From Dillenia suffruticosa (Eukaryota; Streptophyta; Magnoliopsida; Dilleniales; Dilleniaceae), in assembly GCA_033439265.1 (NCBI GenBank), contig JAVTVX010000016.1, positions 12,883,201 to 12,947,200 on the forward strand: a stretch of 64,000 bases of DNA, read 5' to 3'. The position numbers and the translations under genes were made by a program. Under the pieces are notes generated by a model. It was given only the letters and a program-made list of their open reading frames with translations, ran no database searches and had not been told where the DNA came from. Below, in pieces: positions 1 to 10,730 of this stretch. Positions within the stretch are counted from its first letter, which is position 1; each line of letters starts with the position of its first letter.

Positions 1-1167
1 ATAAAGGCTAACGAAATGTTATGTGTCGTGCAAACCTTATGCAAGTTGACTTAGTCACATATGCAAGTTGACCTGTCCTAATATCTTTTAAGTTTTACTA
101 TGTTTAGCTCATAGGTAAGTCAGTTTATGAAGATTACTAAGTCGGTTTAAACTTATGCACACTTGAAATTTTCTATCTCCAAGACATGTGAGTCGACTTG
201 GGGTTAAGTGTGACTCGACTCGCTTAACTTACCATTGAGATTGTTCAATGTTTGATCATGTGTAATTTGACTTAATGACTTTGCTAAGTTGGCTTATGTA
301 TAGTGTTATTTAGAATATTACATTTCTAGAGTATATAACTCGACTTAGTGCATTAAGTAAGTCAATCTGGCCTTATGCTCTATGTCCTAGATCATGTCAT
401 GACTTGTGTTGTGGCTTGTATTGTGGCTTGTATTGTGGCATGTGTTATGGCTTATCCCATGGTTTGTGTCATGGTATGTTGTGACTCGTGTCATGCTCAT
501 TCAATTTCTAAGTCCTTAGTATGTAGTCGACTTGATAATAGCATGCAAGTCAACTTGCCTCAATGCATGAATTGATTATCGGGTCTAGCCTATATTTTGA
601 TACTTGCTATATCTCATGACATGTCCTTGATACCTTGTGCTCTGTGGCCTAACATATGACTCAACTTGTTATTCACAAATTTTTCTAAATGTGTAATGTG
701 CAACTCGAATTGTGACTTATGACAGGTTAACTTGACCTGTTCATTGTGTATCTTATTTTTCATTTTGACCGTTAATCTTTAAAAATTGGACCATTGGGAC
801 TTTGATTTTAACTCTACTAATTCATTGAGTGTATTAGTCAACTAGGTATTCAAGATAAGTCGACTTGAGTAACCTAGTGTCTAAGTTTAGTCTACCTATG
901 GTATATGGTAAGTCGAATGATATTCTTTGATGAGTTAACTTGTCTAATATTCTGTCTAAATTTAAAGACTTTTCTAAACATAGTCAAATTTGTGCTTGAG
1001 GATAAGTCAACTACTTTAGGTTTGATTTTCATATTTTTGTCTTTTATCATTGTTAAACTCATCCTAATTTCTTCCAAACTAATTTTTCATTAATTTAACA
1101 TATTTTCCTCATCGTGTGCTCACTATTGTTTATCATTTACTCATTATCAAAACCCAATATGCTAACA
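1..1167 (-). mobile_element. Sirevirus-like Ty1/copia LTR (Sire1), partial
   Basis: On the minus strand this begins with TGTTAGCATA at 1167, directly after a purine-rich tract (1168-1185). That is the usual 3' LTR boundary of Sirevirus-type copia elements, and it runs off the left edge of the window. The LTR is crowded with variants of AAGTCGACTT and GTTGACTT (for example near 48, 64, 187, 329, 527, 546, 725, 856, 931 and 1002), many containing the TTGAC core. It also holds a 12-bp tandem repeat at 409-480. No coding sequence is supported here. The other end of the LTR is not visible, so length and target duplication cannot be judged. Confidence 0.7.
409..480. repeat. 12-bp tandem repeat, about six units
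   Basis: Six consecutive 12-bp units related to TTGTGGCTTGTA start at 409, 421, 433, 445, 457 and 469. The first two are identical and the later ones diverge. The array lies in the Sirevirus-like LTR and creates a spurious Val/Ala/Cys-rich reading frame. Confidence 0.75.
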
Positions 1168-1961
1168 ATCTCCCCCCTTTGATAATAACAAAACCCTGTC
1201 TAATGAAAGATTTGTCTAAGTACTTCTATGTATGTCTAAGTGCATAGATGCTCTCCCTTAATGTATGTTTCTATACTCCTTACTTTTACACTCTTTTTTA
1301 ACTTATTTCACCTATGGTACAAATTGATTCCAATTATTTGCTAAGATACCAATTATTCTAATTATTATTTTTCTCCCCATAACTATTCTACCTAAGTATT
1401 ACCAATTCTCCCCCTAGTTCCAATTCTTCTCACCCTAGTTATTCTTCCCCATTTTATCATCAACAAAAGGGGTTTGCCTAAGCATACGTATAGTCCTATG
1501 TACAAATATAAGCATACAAAGGAAAACTCAAAACATTCGTGCATACAAGTAAATATGTAAGCATGTTCATAAGTTCATAAAGGCCAAATACATAATTTCA
1601 TAGCATCGAAGTAGTTCATACAAAATTCAAACCATGTTCAGTACAAGCAACAAATTCAAAAAAGAAAAAAGATCAAAAAGAATAAAAACAAGTAGGCATA
1701 TAGGATCTCTAGAGAGGCACATTGGGGTGGATGCTTACCCTTCTTCGAACTGGACAAAACATCCACTTTATCTTCAATTTTGTGAAGCTGCTCTAAACCC
1801 TAGGGAGTTTAGTTCGCATATCAGAGTAGCACAAAGGTATCTGAGAGAATCTCAAATGTAATGTGTTGAGAAGTTGTGCCATTAGTTCCAATAGCTCCTT
1901 CATGATATATAGCTAGTGTTAGAGGTTGGAAATTCCAAAATGTGTGGATAAAGGTTGACTA
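1168..1961 (-). mobile_element. 3' internal noncoding region of Sire1 with multiple polypurine tracts
   Basis: The primary polypurine tract (minus-strand AAAGGGGGGAGAT) abuts the LTR at 1168-1185. Further C-rich (minus-strand purine) runs lie at about 1373-1380, 1408-1415 and 1428-1455. Repeated polypurine tracts before the 3' LTR are a known feature of Sireviruses. The rest, to about 1961, has only short broken frames; a 75-codon plus-strand frame at 1634-1861 has no recognisable motif. The right limit is the inferred insertion point of the second Sirevirus-like LTR. Confidence 0.5.
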
Positions 1962-3464
1962 TGTTGGGAAAGTTCTATAATAATTCCTATTGCTATCATG
2001 TGACTAGGAACCACTATTTCTTTTAAATAGTACAACTTACTTGTTTTCAAGTATAAGTGAAACCTTTACAGATATTTCCTATCAAAACCCTTATAACCAC
2101 AATAGGTTGTTTCTCTTTTTAAACCCTAAACAAAAAAACCCTCTCTGGTCTTTGAACTTAAAGTACAGGAGAATAGAAAATGTCACAATAACTAAAATTT
2201 TACTTCTGTTGTAACAAATATGAAGCTAACAAAAAGAATTTCATAGAAAACAGAGTATATCTTTTAATGTTCAGAGTATTAAGAAAAGTTTAGAATGTTC
2301 AGGGACTCTTCACTCTTTTTTCCTCTGTGTATTTATTGAGAGTTGTCGAGAGAGTTGTTACGGTAGGTTCAAAGTTGAATCATTTCCATCAACCATCACA
2401 TTGAATCTCTTTATTAAATGCTCTTAACTGTTTCTGTTCAACCAATTAAATACTTTCTTTTTGCTTTTCTATATATTGCTATGGGAATCCAATAATAAAA
2501 CTTGCTTTTGCTACACAAGATGAACATTAGAGCTCAAATATTTTTTTAAAAGATTTTCCACTAATAACCTAATTTTCAGATACTTGAGCAGGCTTAAGTC
2601 GAGTGATTTCTATTTAACTCTATAAGTACCAAAGTTCAAGTATCAACTGATTAAATTATCAATCAATTGGGTTTAGAGAATTATAAACAAGTATTGATTG
2701 GATTTGTCAATTGGCCTACTGTTTATTCCTAATCTTTAAGTCCATAAGTTCAAAACGTGTTGACTGTCAAAGACTAGACCATTTCAATATCCTTGTCTAA
2801 GCAAGTTATTAGGTAATCATAATATACATATATATATATATGTAATTATGAACCAACTGAAAAACCACATGAGTTATGTACATGATTTGATTTGGCAAAT
2901 GACTGCATAATAAGGCATTAACATTGGTCAAACAATTAAAATCAAGATATCAATCTTATGCAGTGATGATTGACCTAAAAATATCATATATGATTCAGTC
3001 TTATGTGTCAGTCAATTTAATTGAGGAACGATTGACTGATGTTTGTGTTTAGTTTATTGTTGTTTGTTCAAATGTTGAGCCAGTCAATCGGGGGAATGGC
3101 ATGGTCGACCAAAAGGATCCTTGGTCAACCAAGGGGGTAGAATGGTTAATTGCATGCTTTGGCTAGTCAACCATGTTGTTTGGATGGTTGACTGATCAAG
3201 CTTTAAAGGTTGGTCAGTTGACCCTGTAAGCTTGCATATGCATGGTCGTTGACTGAGCAACTTGGTCGGTTGATTGAGTAACTTGGTTGGTCGACCAAGT
3301 ACCCAGGTCGATTGGCTGAATGCATGCTTTCTATATGCTAACTTAATTTTCATGCTAAGGAATTTACATGTTAAGATAGTTGACTGATATTCATGCTGTT
3401 TATTTAAGTTCCAATATGTTTTTTAAATTATTTTGCTCATCATCAAAACATAAACATGCTAACA
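1962..3464 (-). mobile_element. Second Sirevirus-like 3' LTR (Sire2)
   Basis: The minus-strand start TGTTAGCATG at 3464 follows a purine tract at 3465-3480, exactly as in Sire1. The left end is a candidate only: the minus strand reads to CCCAACA at 1962, giving a 1503-bp LTR. A block rich in GGTCGACC and GTTGACTG variants occupies about 3070-3390. A TATA-like minus-strand run lies near 2470-2480. The sequence at 2826-2842 is an AT dinucleotide run. If 1962 is right, Sire2 landed in the 3' internal region of Sire1, but the second flank is lost, so no target duplication can be checked. Confidence 0.5.
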
Positions 3465-4045
3465 ATTTTCCCCTTTTAATGATGACAAAACAATTAAAGT
3501 TTGATACATTCTCCCCTCAACTTCTGACATCTCCCCTTACTTTATACCTGAATAATTAACAAGAAAATGTGGTTCATTTCATCTTATGAAATGCACAAAA
3601 CATTACTGTCAAAATTCAACATATATCACAAAGTTCATGTAATTGTTTCAACATATAATACAATACAAAATGCACAAATCATTGATCATTTCATCTCATA
3701 GTATTTTTCTCTCTCTTTTTTTGTCATCGAAGAAAGGTGTTTAGTAGAAAACATCTTAACAGACCAAAAAAAAATGAAACAAAGGCTCAAACAACTGAAG
3801 GAGGATCATGACTTAATCAATCAGAGGCTTCTTAACTATCACATCTTCATTTGGAGCAAGTGTTGTGGAAGGAGGATCTACAGCAGGAACAACATCAAAA
3901 ACCAAAGGGTTAGGAGGAATAGGATAGTTTTCTACACCAGCTAAGGAAAAGGGACTAGGAGGCATTTGAAACAAGGGAGGATTAAAGAGAATGGGGCTAC
4001 AGGCGTCTGGAATCTAGGAGACGGAAGGTCTTCACTATCAGAGCT
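3465..4045 (-). mobile_element. Sire2 3' internal noncoding region with repeated polypurine tracts
   Basis: Adjacent to the LTR are several minus-strand purine runs (3465-3480, about 3511-3518 and 3528-3536), again the repeated-PPT arrangement of Sireviruses. The rest is low-complexity AT-rich sequence without a defensible frame. Confidence 0.5.
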
Positions 4046-4335
4046 CTATTCTCTCATAAGTCTCTTCGAACCAATTGTGTCCCATCCTCTTCCCATGGCC
4101 TTAATAACTGAGAGCTCTCGCAAAATCTTCTCTTGGTTTTCTAATATCTTTGTCTGATTATTTTCAATCTCATTAGTATGTTGCTCTAGGTGTTCAACTC
4201 TTTGATGTAGAGCTAAATTAAATGTTGTCATCCTAATTAAGACTCCTTCTAGCATTTGCATAGAATGTTCTCCTCCTGAATGTAGATCAAGAACATGACT
4301 TATAGCCATGAGGAGTCTATTTACCTCTTCATCAA
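4046..4335 (-). pseudogene. Coiled-coil remnant at the 3' end of a Sirevirus-like element
   Basis: The minus-strand frame read downward from about 4335 encodes a Glu/Asn/Gln-rich heptad-like segment (HQRVEHLEQHTNEIENNQ) followed by a Lys/Arg-rich end. It lies between the pol side and the 3' LTR of Sire2, where Sireviruses often carry extra coding sequence. The open frame formally starts at 4390, but the part above about 4336 is LTR sequence of gypsy element A, so the apparent N-terminus is a junction artefact. I do not recognise a function and see no membrane segment to support an envelope-like role. The rest of the element (gag and pol) is missing, removed at the junction with A. Confidence 0.4.
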
Positions 4336-6319
4336 TAGTAATACAAATGAGGAGTGAATGTGGGGAAATCAAATCATATTTCATAAACAACTCTTTGGAT
4401 ATAAAATAGTCTCAACATTCAGAATAATTTCAATCTTTCTAAAATCATGGGGTCTTCCTAAGAAATCACTCCCGTCCTAGGTTTGGCCGAACCCAGACGA
4501 AAGCCCGCCAAGAGATTTTCAATCCATTTGTTTCGCAACACTAGTTCCCCCTTCATTGGCGTTGACTCGTACCTCACTGGGGTGCGTCCAAATATAGCAC
4601 GACTTCGGTAAAGGGAGCGACGTCTGCCTTCCCCACTCATCTAACCCCAACCACGATACCCTGTCAAGTCGCTCCGTGAAGGGAATAACTATAGTCATTT
4701 ACTTCATGCACTATCCTTTCACAAATATCCAAATCACATTCCATGTGCCATATTTCAACAAACAATTCTCAAAATCATACCAAAGCATTCATGAATCAAA
4801 TATCCAACAACATATGACACATATTTATTTATAAATACAATGGATGTATATGTGATTCAATTATTTATTTCAGACATCCCACAATCACAAAAATGTATAT
4901 AAAAGATATAAAATCATTCAAAATCATTTATTAAAAAAGTTAAAACAATTTGCTTATTTAAAGGCATAACGAACCATACACTCATCTCTTGAGAGGGTAA
5001 TCACTCCCAAATTTCTCATCTAAATAAGAATTATCTCTCCTTTAACTCTCCCAATGCAGTAACCCAATTTATTGATCGTAATTTAATCATTAAATCACAT
5101 ACCAACAGTAAAGCAATCATTTCTCCTTAATATTTTCACAATTCTAGTTTTCCAATAAAATTTTCAATCTGCGCAGTCATGGAAAAATAGCTATAACTTT
5201 CAATACACATATCTAAATCATATGATTCTCATCTCAAATTAAAGATAAGACATAGATCTACAACTTTTATGTTTAGAACGTAGCCTAATTTAACCTAGAA
5301 GGCATCGCAAAATTGAAGGAAAGACAAGCAGCTACAGCAAGACAAACAAAACATTTTCTGCACCATGAAACTCTTTGAAAAATCATAACCAGATCAATTT
5401 TAATCTGATTTCAACGAATCATATCTTATTTTCAAGATATGGGAGTCTACTTTCATATGTAAAAAGCCTCACATAATTTGCTTTTGTGCAGTGAAAGTTG
5501 TGAGAAAAAGATCATAGTATGATCATTATGCAAAATCATGAATTTTAACCCAACATGAAGCTTTACATTCTAGTCTAGTTACTCCTCCTCATATTCAATC
5601 TGGGCCTAGAATCAAGTAACAATTTTCATTCATCCATAATCCAAATCCCAACATTTTATAAACCCTAATTTCAGACCACATTACTCCGAATCCAAATGAA
5701 GCCCAAGATCCATTTCAAACTTGGTGAAGATTGTACCTGGAGTAAGAGAAAATGTAGTTTGTTGGGCTAAGATGGTCCATGCGCAGGGATTTAGGAGGTC
5801 AGGCCATGTCAACCACAATCAACATCAAGATCGGACAAGCTTGTATACAACCTAGAATCCCAACCCTTAGTCCCGACAAAGAGAGATATGTGAGTTTAGG
5901 AGAGGAGAGAGCAAGAGGGAGAGACGAGAGAGAAATCGTGCGGTCTCAAGATAGAGATCACGATGCAGAGGGTGAGATAGAGAACGATCGCCTGACATTG
6001 AACAAAGTTTCGACTACAAACGGCAACTGAGGAGGCAGGAAAGGGCGAGGGAGAACAGCTGTGCAATTGTAAAGTGGTAGAGGAATCATGCCACTTCAGA
6101 TGACGAATCACCTCAATGAGAGAGAAGATTTGATCGCTTGAAATAGAGAGATGTCGGGCTGGTGATGGAAAGGGCTGAGATAGGGGTGGTGACGGTGTTG
6201 ATTTCTGGAAAGGAGAAGGAGAGAGTAATGCGAGAGTGACAGAGAGACGAAAGAGAGAGGGAGAAAGTAAAGTGGGAAATTGAGAAAGTGGAATGGGGTT
6301 TTTTTTCCTCGGTGCTACA
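4336..6319 (-). repeat. Truncated 3' LTR of element A
   Basis: The sequence matches 22131-26394 of A's 5' LTR minus the solo LTR inserted there; for example, the block at 4345-4660 corresponds to 22130-22450. Its right end, GGTGCTACA at 6319, is the LTR start in element orientation (TGTAGCACC). Similarity begins near 4336, so about 645 bp at the element's 3' terminus are missing. The region at 5880-6290 is the purine-rich leader-like part of the LTR. Confidence 0.85.
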
Positions 6320-6339
6320 ACACTTAACCCCCTAAAAAG
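6320..6339 (-). other. Polypurine tract of element A
   Basis: The minus strand reads CTTTTTAGGGGGTTAAGTGT immediately before the 3' LTR start TGTAGCACC. It is nearly identical to the PPT of element B at 13092. This is the expected plus-strand priming site for reverse transcription. Confidence 0.75.
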
Positions 6340-6399
6340 AAATTTCATTCTCAAAATTTCATTCTCGAAATTTAAAAGGAAATTACACATTAAAATGTT

Positions 6400-7870
6400 G
6401 GGGGTGTTATTTTTATATCAACTATTCGGTCTCCCAAGTTTCCTCTTCTACTTGATTGCTTCTCCACAATACCTTGAACATGGGGATTTGTTTACTTCTC
6501 AATTGTTTGATTTATTGATCAATGATTTTCACCGGTTGTACCTAGAAACTCAAATTTTTATTCAACTCTATCGTAGGTACTTCCAATACGTGCGAGGGAT
6601 TTGATAAGTACTTTCTCAACATTGAAATGTGAAAAACGTCATGGATCCTTTACAACTCCGGCGGTAATTCTAAACGATATACCACTTGTCCAATCCTTTC
6701 AAGGATTTTGAAATGACCGATGTATCAGAGGTTTAACTTTTCTTGTTTCTGAAACCAAATTATTCTCTTCCAAGGAGAGACCTTCAAAAACACCCTATCT
6801 CCTACTTCAAATTCTAAAGATCTTCTCCTCTTGTCGGCATAGCTCTTTTGTCCGCCTTAATTCTTTCCCGAATCAGCTTCACCTTTTCTTTAGTGGTCTC
6901 GATCAATTCTATACTTTCAATCTTTCTCTCTCCAACCTCGTCCCACCACAATGGAGTCCGGCACTTCCTTCCATAAAGAGCTTCATAGGGAGGCATCCCT
7001 ATGCTATTTTGATAGCTGTTATTATAAGCAAATTCAACCAATGGAAGGTGTCTATCCCAACTGCCTTGAAAATCCATAACACATGCTCTAAGCATGTCTT
7101 CCAATATTTGAATCGTGCACTCCGATTGTGTGTCAGTTTGAGGATGGAAAGTAGTACTGAATTCCAGTTTAGTCCCTAGGAACTCTTGCATCTTTAACCA
7201 AAATCTAGAAGTTAATAGAGGATCACGGTCTGATATAATAGATACCGGAACTCCGAGAAGCCTCACGATCTCATCAATGTATAATTTAGCAATTCTTATC
7301 AAGGAATAGGTGTTCTGAATTGGCAAGAAATGAGCTGACTTGGTGAGATGATCCACAATCACCCAAATGGTATCATGACGGTTTTGTGTACATGGCAAAC
7401 CCATCACGAAATCTATAGTGATGTGCTTCCACTTCTATTCTGGAATTGGTAGTGGTTGAAGTGTTCCGGCTAGCTTCTGATGTTCGGCTTTAATTTATGG
7501 ATTTGTTCGCACGCTAGACATCTTGCAACAAATTCGGCGATCTCTTTCTTCAATCCAAACTACCAATATGACTTCTTGATGGTTCGGTATATCTTGGTAC
7601 TCCCTGGATGCATAACATAGGCTGAGGAATATGCCTCTTCATGTATGGCCTTCCAGAGATCATCATTCTTTAGAACACATATGTGTCTCCCATAAGCTAC
7701 AATCACATCCTCTTGAATCCGGAACTCATTACCTTCCCCTTTTTGGATCTTCTCTACTATGTCCTTCAATTCCTCATCGGCCGCTTGAAGCTCCCAAATG
7801 CAGTCTCCCAAGGTAGGCCTCACTATAAACTTGGCTAATAGTGCACCGTGATTAGCCTTAGCCAATTCGA
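6400..7870 (-). pseudogene. Element A integrase with chromodomain-like C-terminus
   Basis: Integrase would insert the cDNA copy into chromatin. The minus-strand frame at 6814-7407 holds the catalytic core: an Asp in WVIVDHLTKSAHFLP, the SDRDP motif, then FHPQTDTQSE supplying the catalytic Glu. The frame at 7560-7865 is the N-terminal zinc-binding domain, with conserved HPGSTK and a following SYW. From about 6400 to 6800 the C-terminal part is frameshifted but recognisable (PVKIID, KVLWR), as in the Tekay-type chromodomain region. The zinc-finger and core frames are separated by stops near 7440-7560. The Arg usually following the catalytic Glu is Cys here. The gene is degraded and not expected to function. 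Confidence 0.85.
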
Positions 7871-9354
7871 CTCCAAGTGCTTGGAGTCCAACTAGACAAA
7901 TAAGGTAGGAACTTCCTTAGGATGCCGATGTTGAAGATTTGCGGCTTAAAACATTCGCAACTACATTTGCCTTTTCAGAGTGATAATCAATCACCAAATC
8001 ATAATCCTTGATTAGTTCCAGCCACCTCCGTTACCTTAAGTTTAGCTCCTTCTGAGTGAGTAGGTATTTCAGGCTTTGTAGTCGGTAAAGATCTTGTCAG
8101 TAACCCCATATAAATAATACCACCAAATCTTTAAAGCAAAGACAATGGCAGCTAGCTCCAAGTCATGAGTAGGATAGTTCACTTCATGCTTCTTTAGTTG
8201 GTGAGAGGTGTAAACAATCATCTTATCGCTTTGCATCAATACACACCCTCGTACTTGCTTGCTAGCATTATTATATACTACAAAGGAACAGAGGTCAATC
8301 TTTGTTTAAGCTCTTGAAAACTACCTTTTCACTTTTTATCCTATTCGAACTTGACTCTCTTCCCAGTCAAATTAGTCATTGAAGCTATTAAAGAATCCTT
8401 TTATGAATTTCTGATAATACCCTGCTAATTCGAGGAAACTTTTCACCTCAGTGACATTTTTAGGCTGCTCCCACTTTAGTATGGCCTCTACCTTCTTTGA
8501 ATCCACAAAAATCACATCCTTGGAAACAACATGCCCTAAAAAGCCAATCTCCCTCAGCCAAAACTCGCACTCGGAGAACTTGACATATAATTTTTTTCCC
8601 TAAGAGTTTGCAAGATGATTCAAAGATGTTCAAAATGTTTTTTTATCACTCTTGGAATACACCAAGATATCATCGATAAAAAATATGATGAATTTATCGA
8701 GATAGGGATGAAACACTCGATTCATGAGATCCAAGAAGGCCGGAGGAGCATTCTTCAACCTTAAAGGGCGGTACTAAAAATTTCATAATATCCATACCGC
8801 GTGCTAAACACGGTTTTGTAAACAATGTCATCCTTGATCCTCAATTAATGATAACTCGATCTCAAATCTATCTTCAAGAACACATTGGCCCCTTGAAGTT
8901 GATCAAAAAGATTATCAATCCTCGGGAGAGGATGCTTGTTATTGATTGTTACCTTATTAAGTTGTTGATAGTTAATATATAATTGGAGGGTTCCTTCCTT
9001 CTTCACAAGCAGAACCGGAACACCCCAAGGCGAAGTACTCAGCCTGATAAACCCATTGTCCAATAACTCTTGGAGCTAAACCTTCAACTATTTTAACTCT
9101 ATAGGTGTCATTCGATAAGAAGGAATAGAAATTGGTGTGGTGCCAGGAATCAGATTTATGATAAAATCGAACTCCCGGACCGATGGCAACCCCGACAACT
9201 CTTTTGGAAAAATATCTAGAAATTCATTTACTATAGAAATATCATTCAAATTTGGGCTTTCCATTGTTATGTCCACAATATGAGCTAAATAAGTTTCACA
9301 TCCTTTATGCACTAATCTTTGTTCTTCAAGAGCTGAAATTACACAGCTCGGCAA
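7871..9354 (-). pseudogene. Element A reverse transcriptase and RNase H
   Basis: This is the replication domain of A's polyprotein. The RT N-terminal part is at 8845-9063, with motifs KGFIR-like, [10 protein letters not shown] and the YQQLNKV region, joined upstream to the protease-RT linker at 9088-9354 (PGTTPISIPSYRM). The catalytic FIDD motif is readable near 8660-8690. RNase H continues to about 7900, recognisable by fragments such as the [13 protein letters not shown] and DYHSEKA-like segments. Several frameshifts and stops (near 8590, 8770, 8300 and 8040) break the frame. The layout parallels element B residue for residue. Confidence 0.85.
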
Positions 9355-9750
9355 AGCTTGTCGTTCACCCGTGAATATAAGTAGAGGATTTTCCAGTCTA
9401 CGGAATTCTACTTCTTTGGTGAAACAGTTTACTGAACCTCTGTGAAGACACAGTCAATCCATGCCTAGTATGACATCAAAATCTTGCACCTCCAACGGAA
9501 TCAATTTCGCTTCAAGAGTTATCTCACCGACCTTCATTTCACAATTCTTATATACTATATCCCTAATCAAATGTTCCCCCAAAGGTGTAATAACCAACAA
9601 TTTTTCAACAAGTGGAATTAAAGGCCTATCAGAATACCTAACAAATCTCAAACTCACAAATGAATTATTAGACCCGGTATCTATGAGCACATGAGTATCA
9701 ACACCAAAGATTTTCATCGTACCTATCAGCATAGACCATAAGGAAATCAA
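9355..9750 (-). pseudogene. Element A aspartic protease
   Basis: The minus-strand frame at 9454-9750 holds the retropepsin active site DTGSNNSFV and the distal ILGMD motif, typical of chromovirus proteases that cleave the Gag-Pol polyprotein. It lies between gag (above 9935) and the RT linker (below 9354). A stop and a frame change near 9440-9460 separate it from the RT frame. The active-site triad itself is intact. Confidence 0.85.
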
Positions 9751-9934
9751 TAGTCAATCCACTAATTTCACAGTTCATATATATGACCCCCTATGACATC
9801 TCATCATTCTACACAATTATGAATATTTTATATATCTACCTAATGATCATAAACAAAATCACATCATCATTATTCCTCAAATCATAATAATAAACCATCT
9901 ATATTACATTTTACATTGCTTGTTCAAGTTTCAA

Positions 9935-10730
9935 AATGATTTACCTATAACCACGTCCGGATTGGCCTGGGCCTCTTTATTGGTCATAACATAGATTCTA
10001 GCTTGAGATCTAGGCTGGGTACGCAGAGTGGAGGTGGCTACGGTATTACTTCATGTGCCCGTTCTAGGATTAGTACTAGTGGAAGGTATCGAAATAGTAG
10101 CCGAGTCTCTCTTTGAACTACTAGGAGGATCCAGAACTTGATGACTTCCTTGCCCTTCTGCATTCAACTCTAGGCAAGCGTCTCGGAGGTGACCCTCCTT
10201 CCCACAATGATAACATCATTTGGGTCTCCTGCATGGACCCATATGATGCCCCTTACAAGTAGGGCAAGGTTCTACTCCACTCCCCCTTGGTTTTGCTCCC
10301 GATCTAACATTTTTGCTAGGAGCATTTGGTTTGAAAAATGGTTGGCCTTGAGGAAAGCCAACCGATCTGTTTCATGATTGGTCACTATAAAAACACATAC
10401 TTCTGTTTTTATTGGAACTTTGACTCGATATGAAACTACTGGACCCCTTTCTTTTCCCATGGTGTTCTCTGACTTTGCTTCTCTCCATTACCATTTTCTC
10501 AGCCTTTAAAGCTAACTCTAGAACATTTTGGAATGTATGCCCTTTAGTGACAAACATTTTCTCTCTTATGCTCAACTTCAATCCCGATTCAAATTTTACA
10601 CACAGGGACTCTTCAGAATTTACAAACTCTGGAACATAAGTGACAAGTTCTCTTAGTTCTACCTCATACTCAGACACCGTCTTGTTTCCTTGAGCAAACT
10701 TAAAGAATTCCTCTCTCTTCTAGTCCCTAT
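9935..10730 (-). pseudogene. Element A gag, C-terminal half (downstream of insertion B)
   Basis: Gag forms the virus-like particle and binds RNA. The frame at 10372-10677 matches the capsid segment of element B (YEVELRELVTYVPEFVNSEE). A CCHC zinc knuckle (YHCGKEGHLRDAC-like) follows at about 10185-10230, then a Ser/Thr-rich linker to about 9935. The gene stops abruptly at 10730, where element B is inserted; its N-terminal half is at 20656-21238. Besides the insertion there is a stop just downstream of the junction and a frame change near 10380. Confidence 0.85.

Noticed and set aside
375..575. Val/Ala/Cys-rich small ORF
   Set aside because: It is the translation of a 12-bp tandem repeat in a Sirevirus-like LTR.
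4046..4390. A 114-residue protein starting at 4390
   Set aside because: Its first 18 or so residues come from gypsy A's LTR, so the frame is a chimera across a deletion junction.
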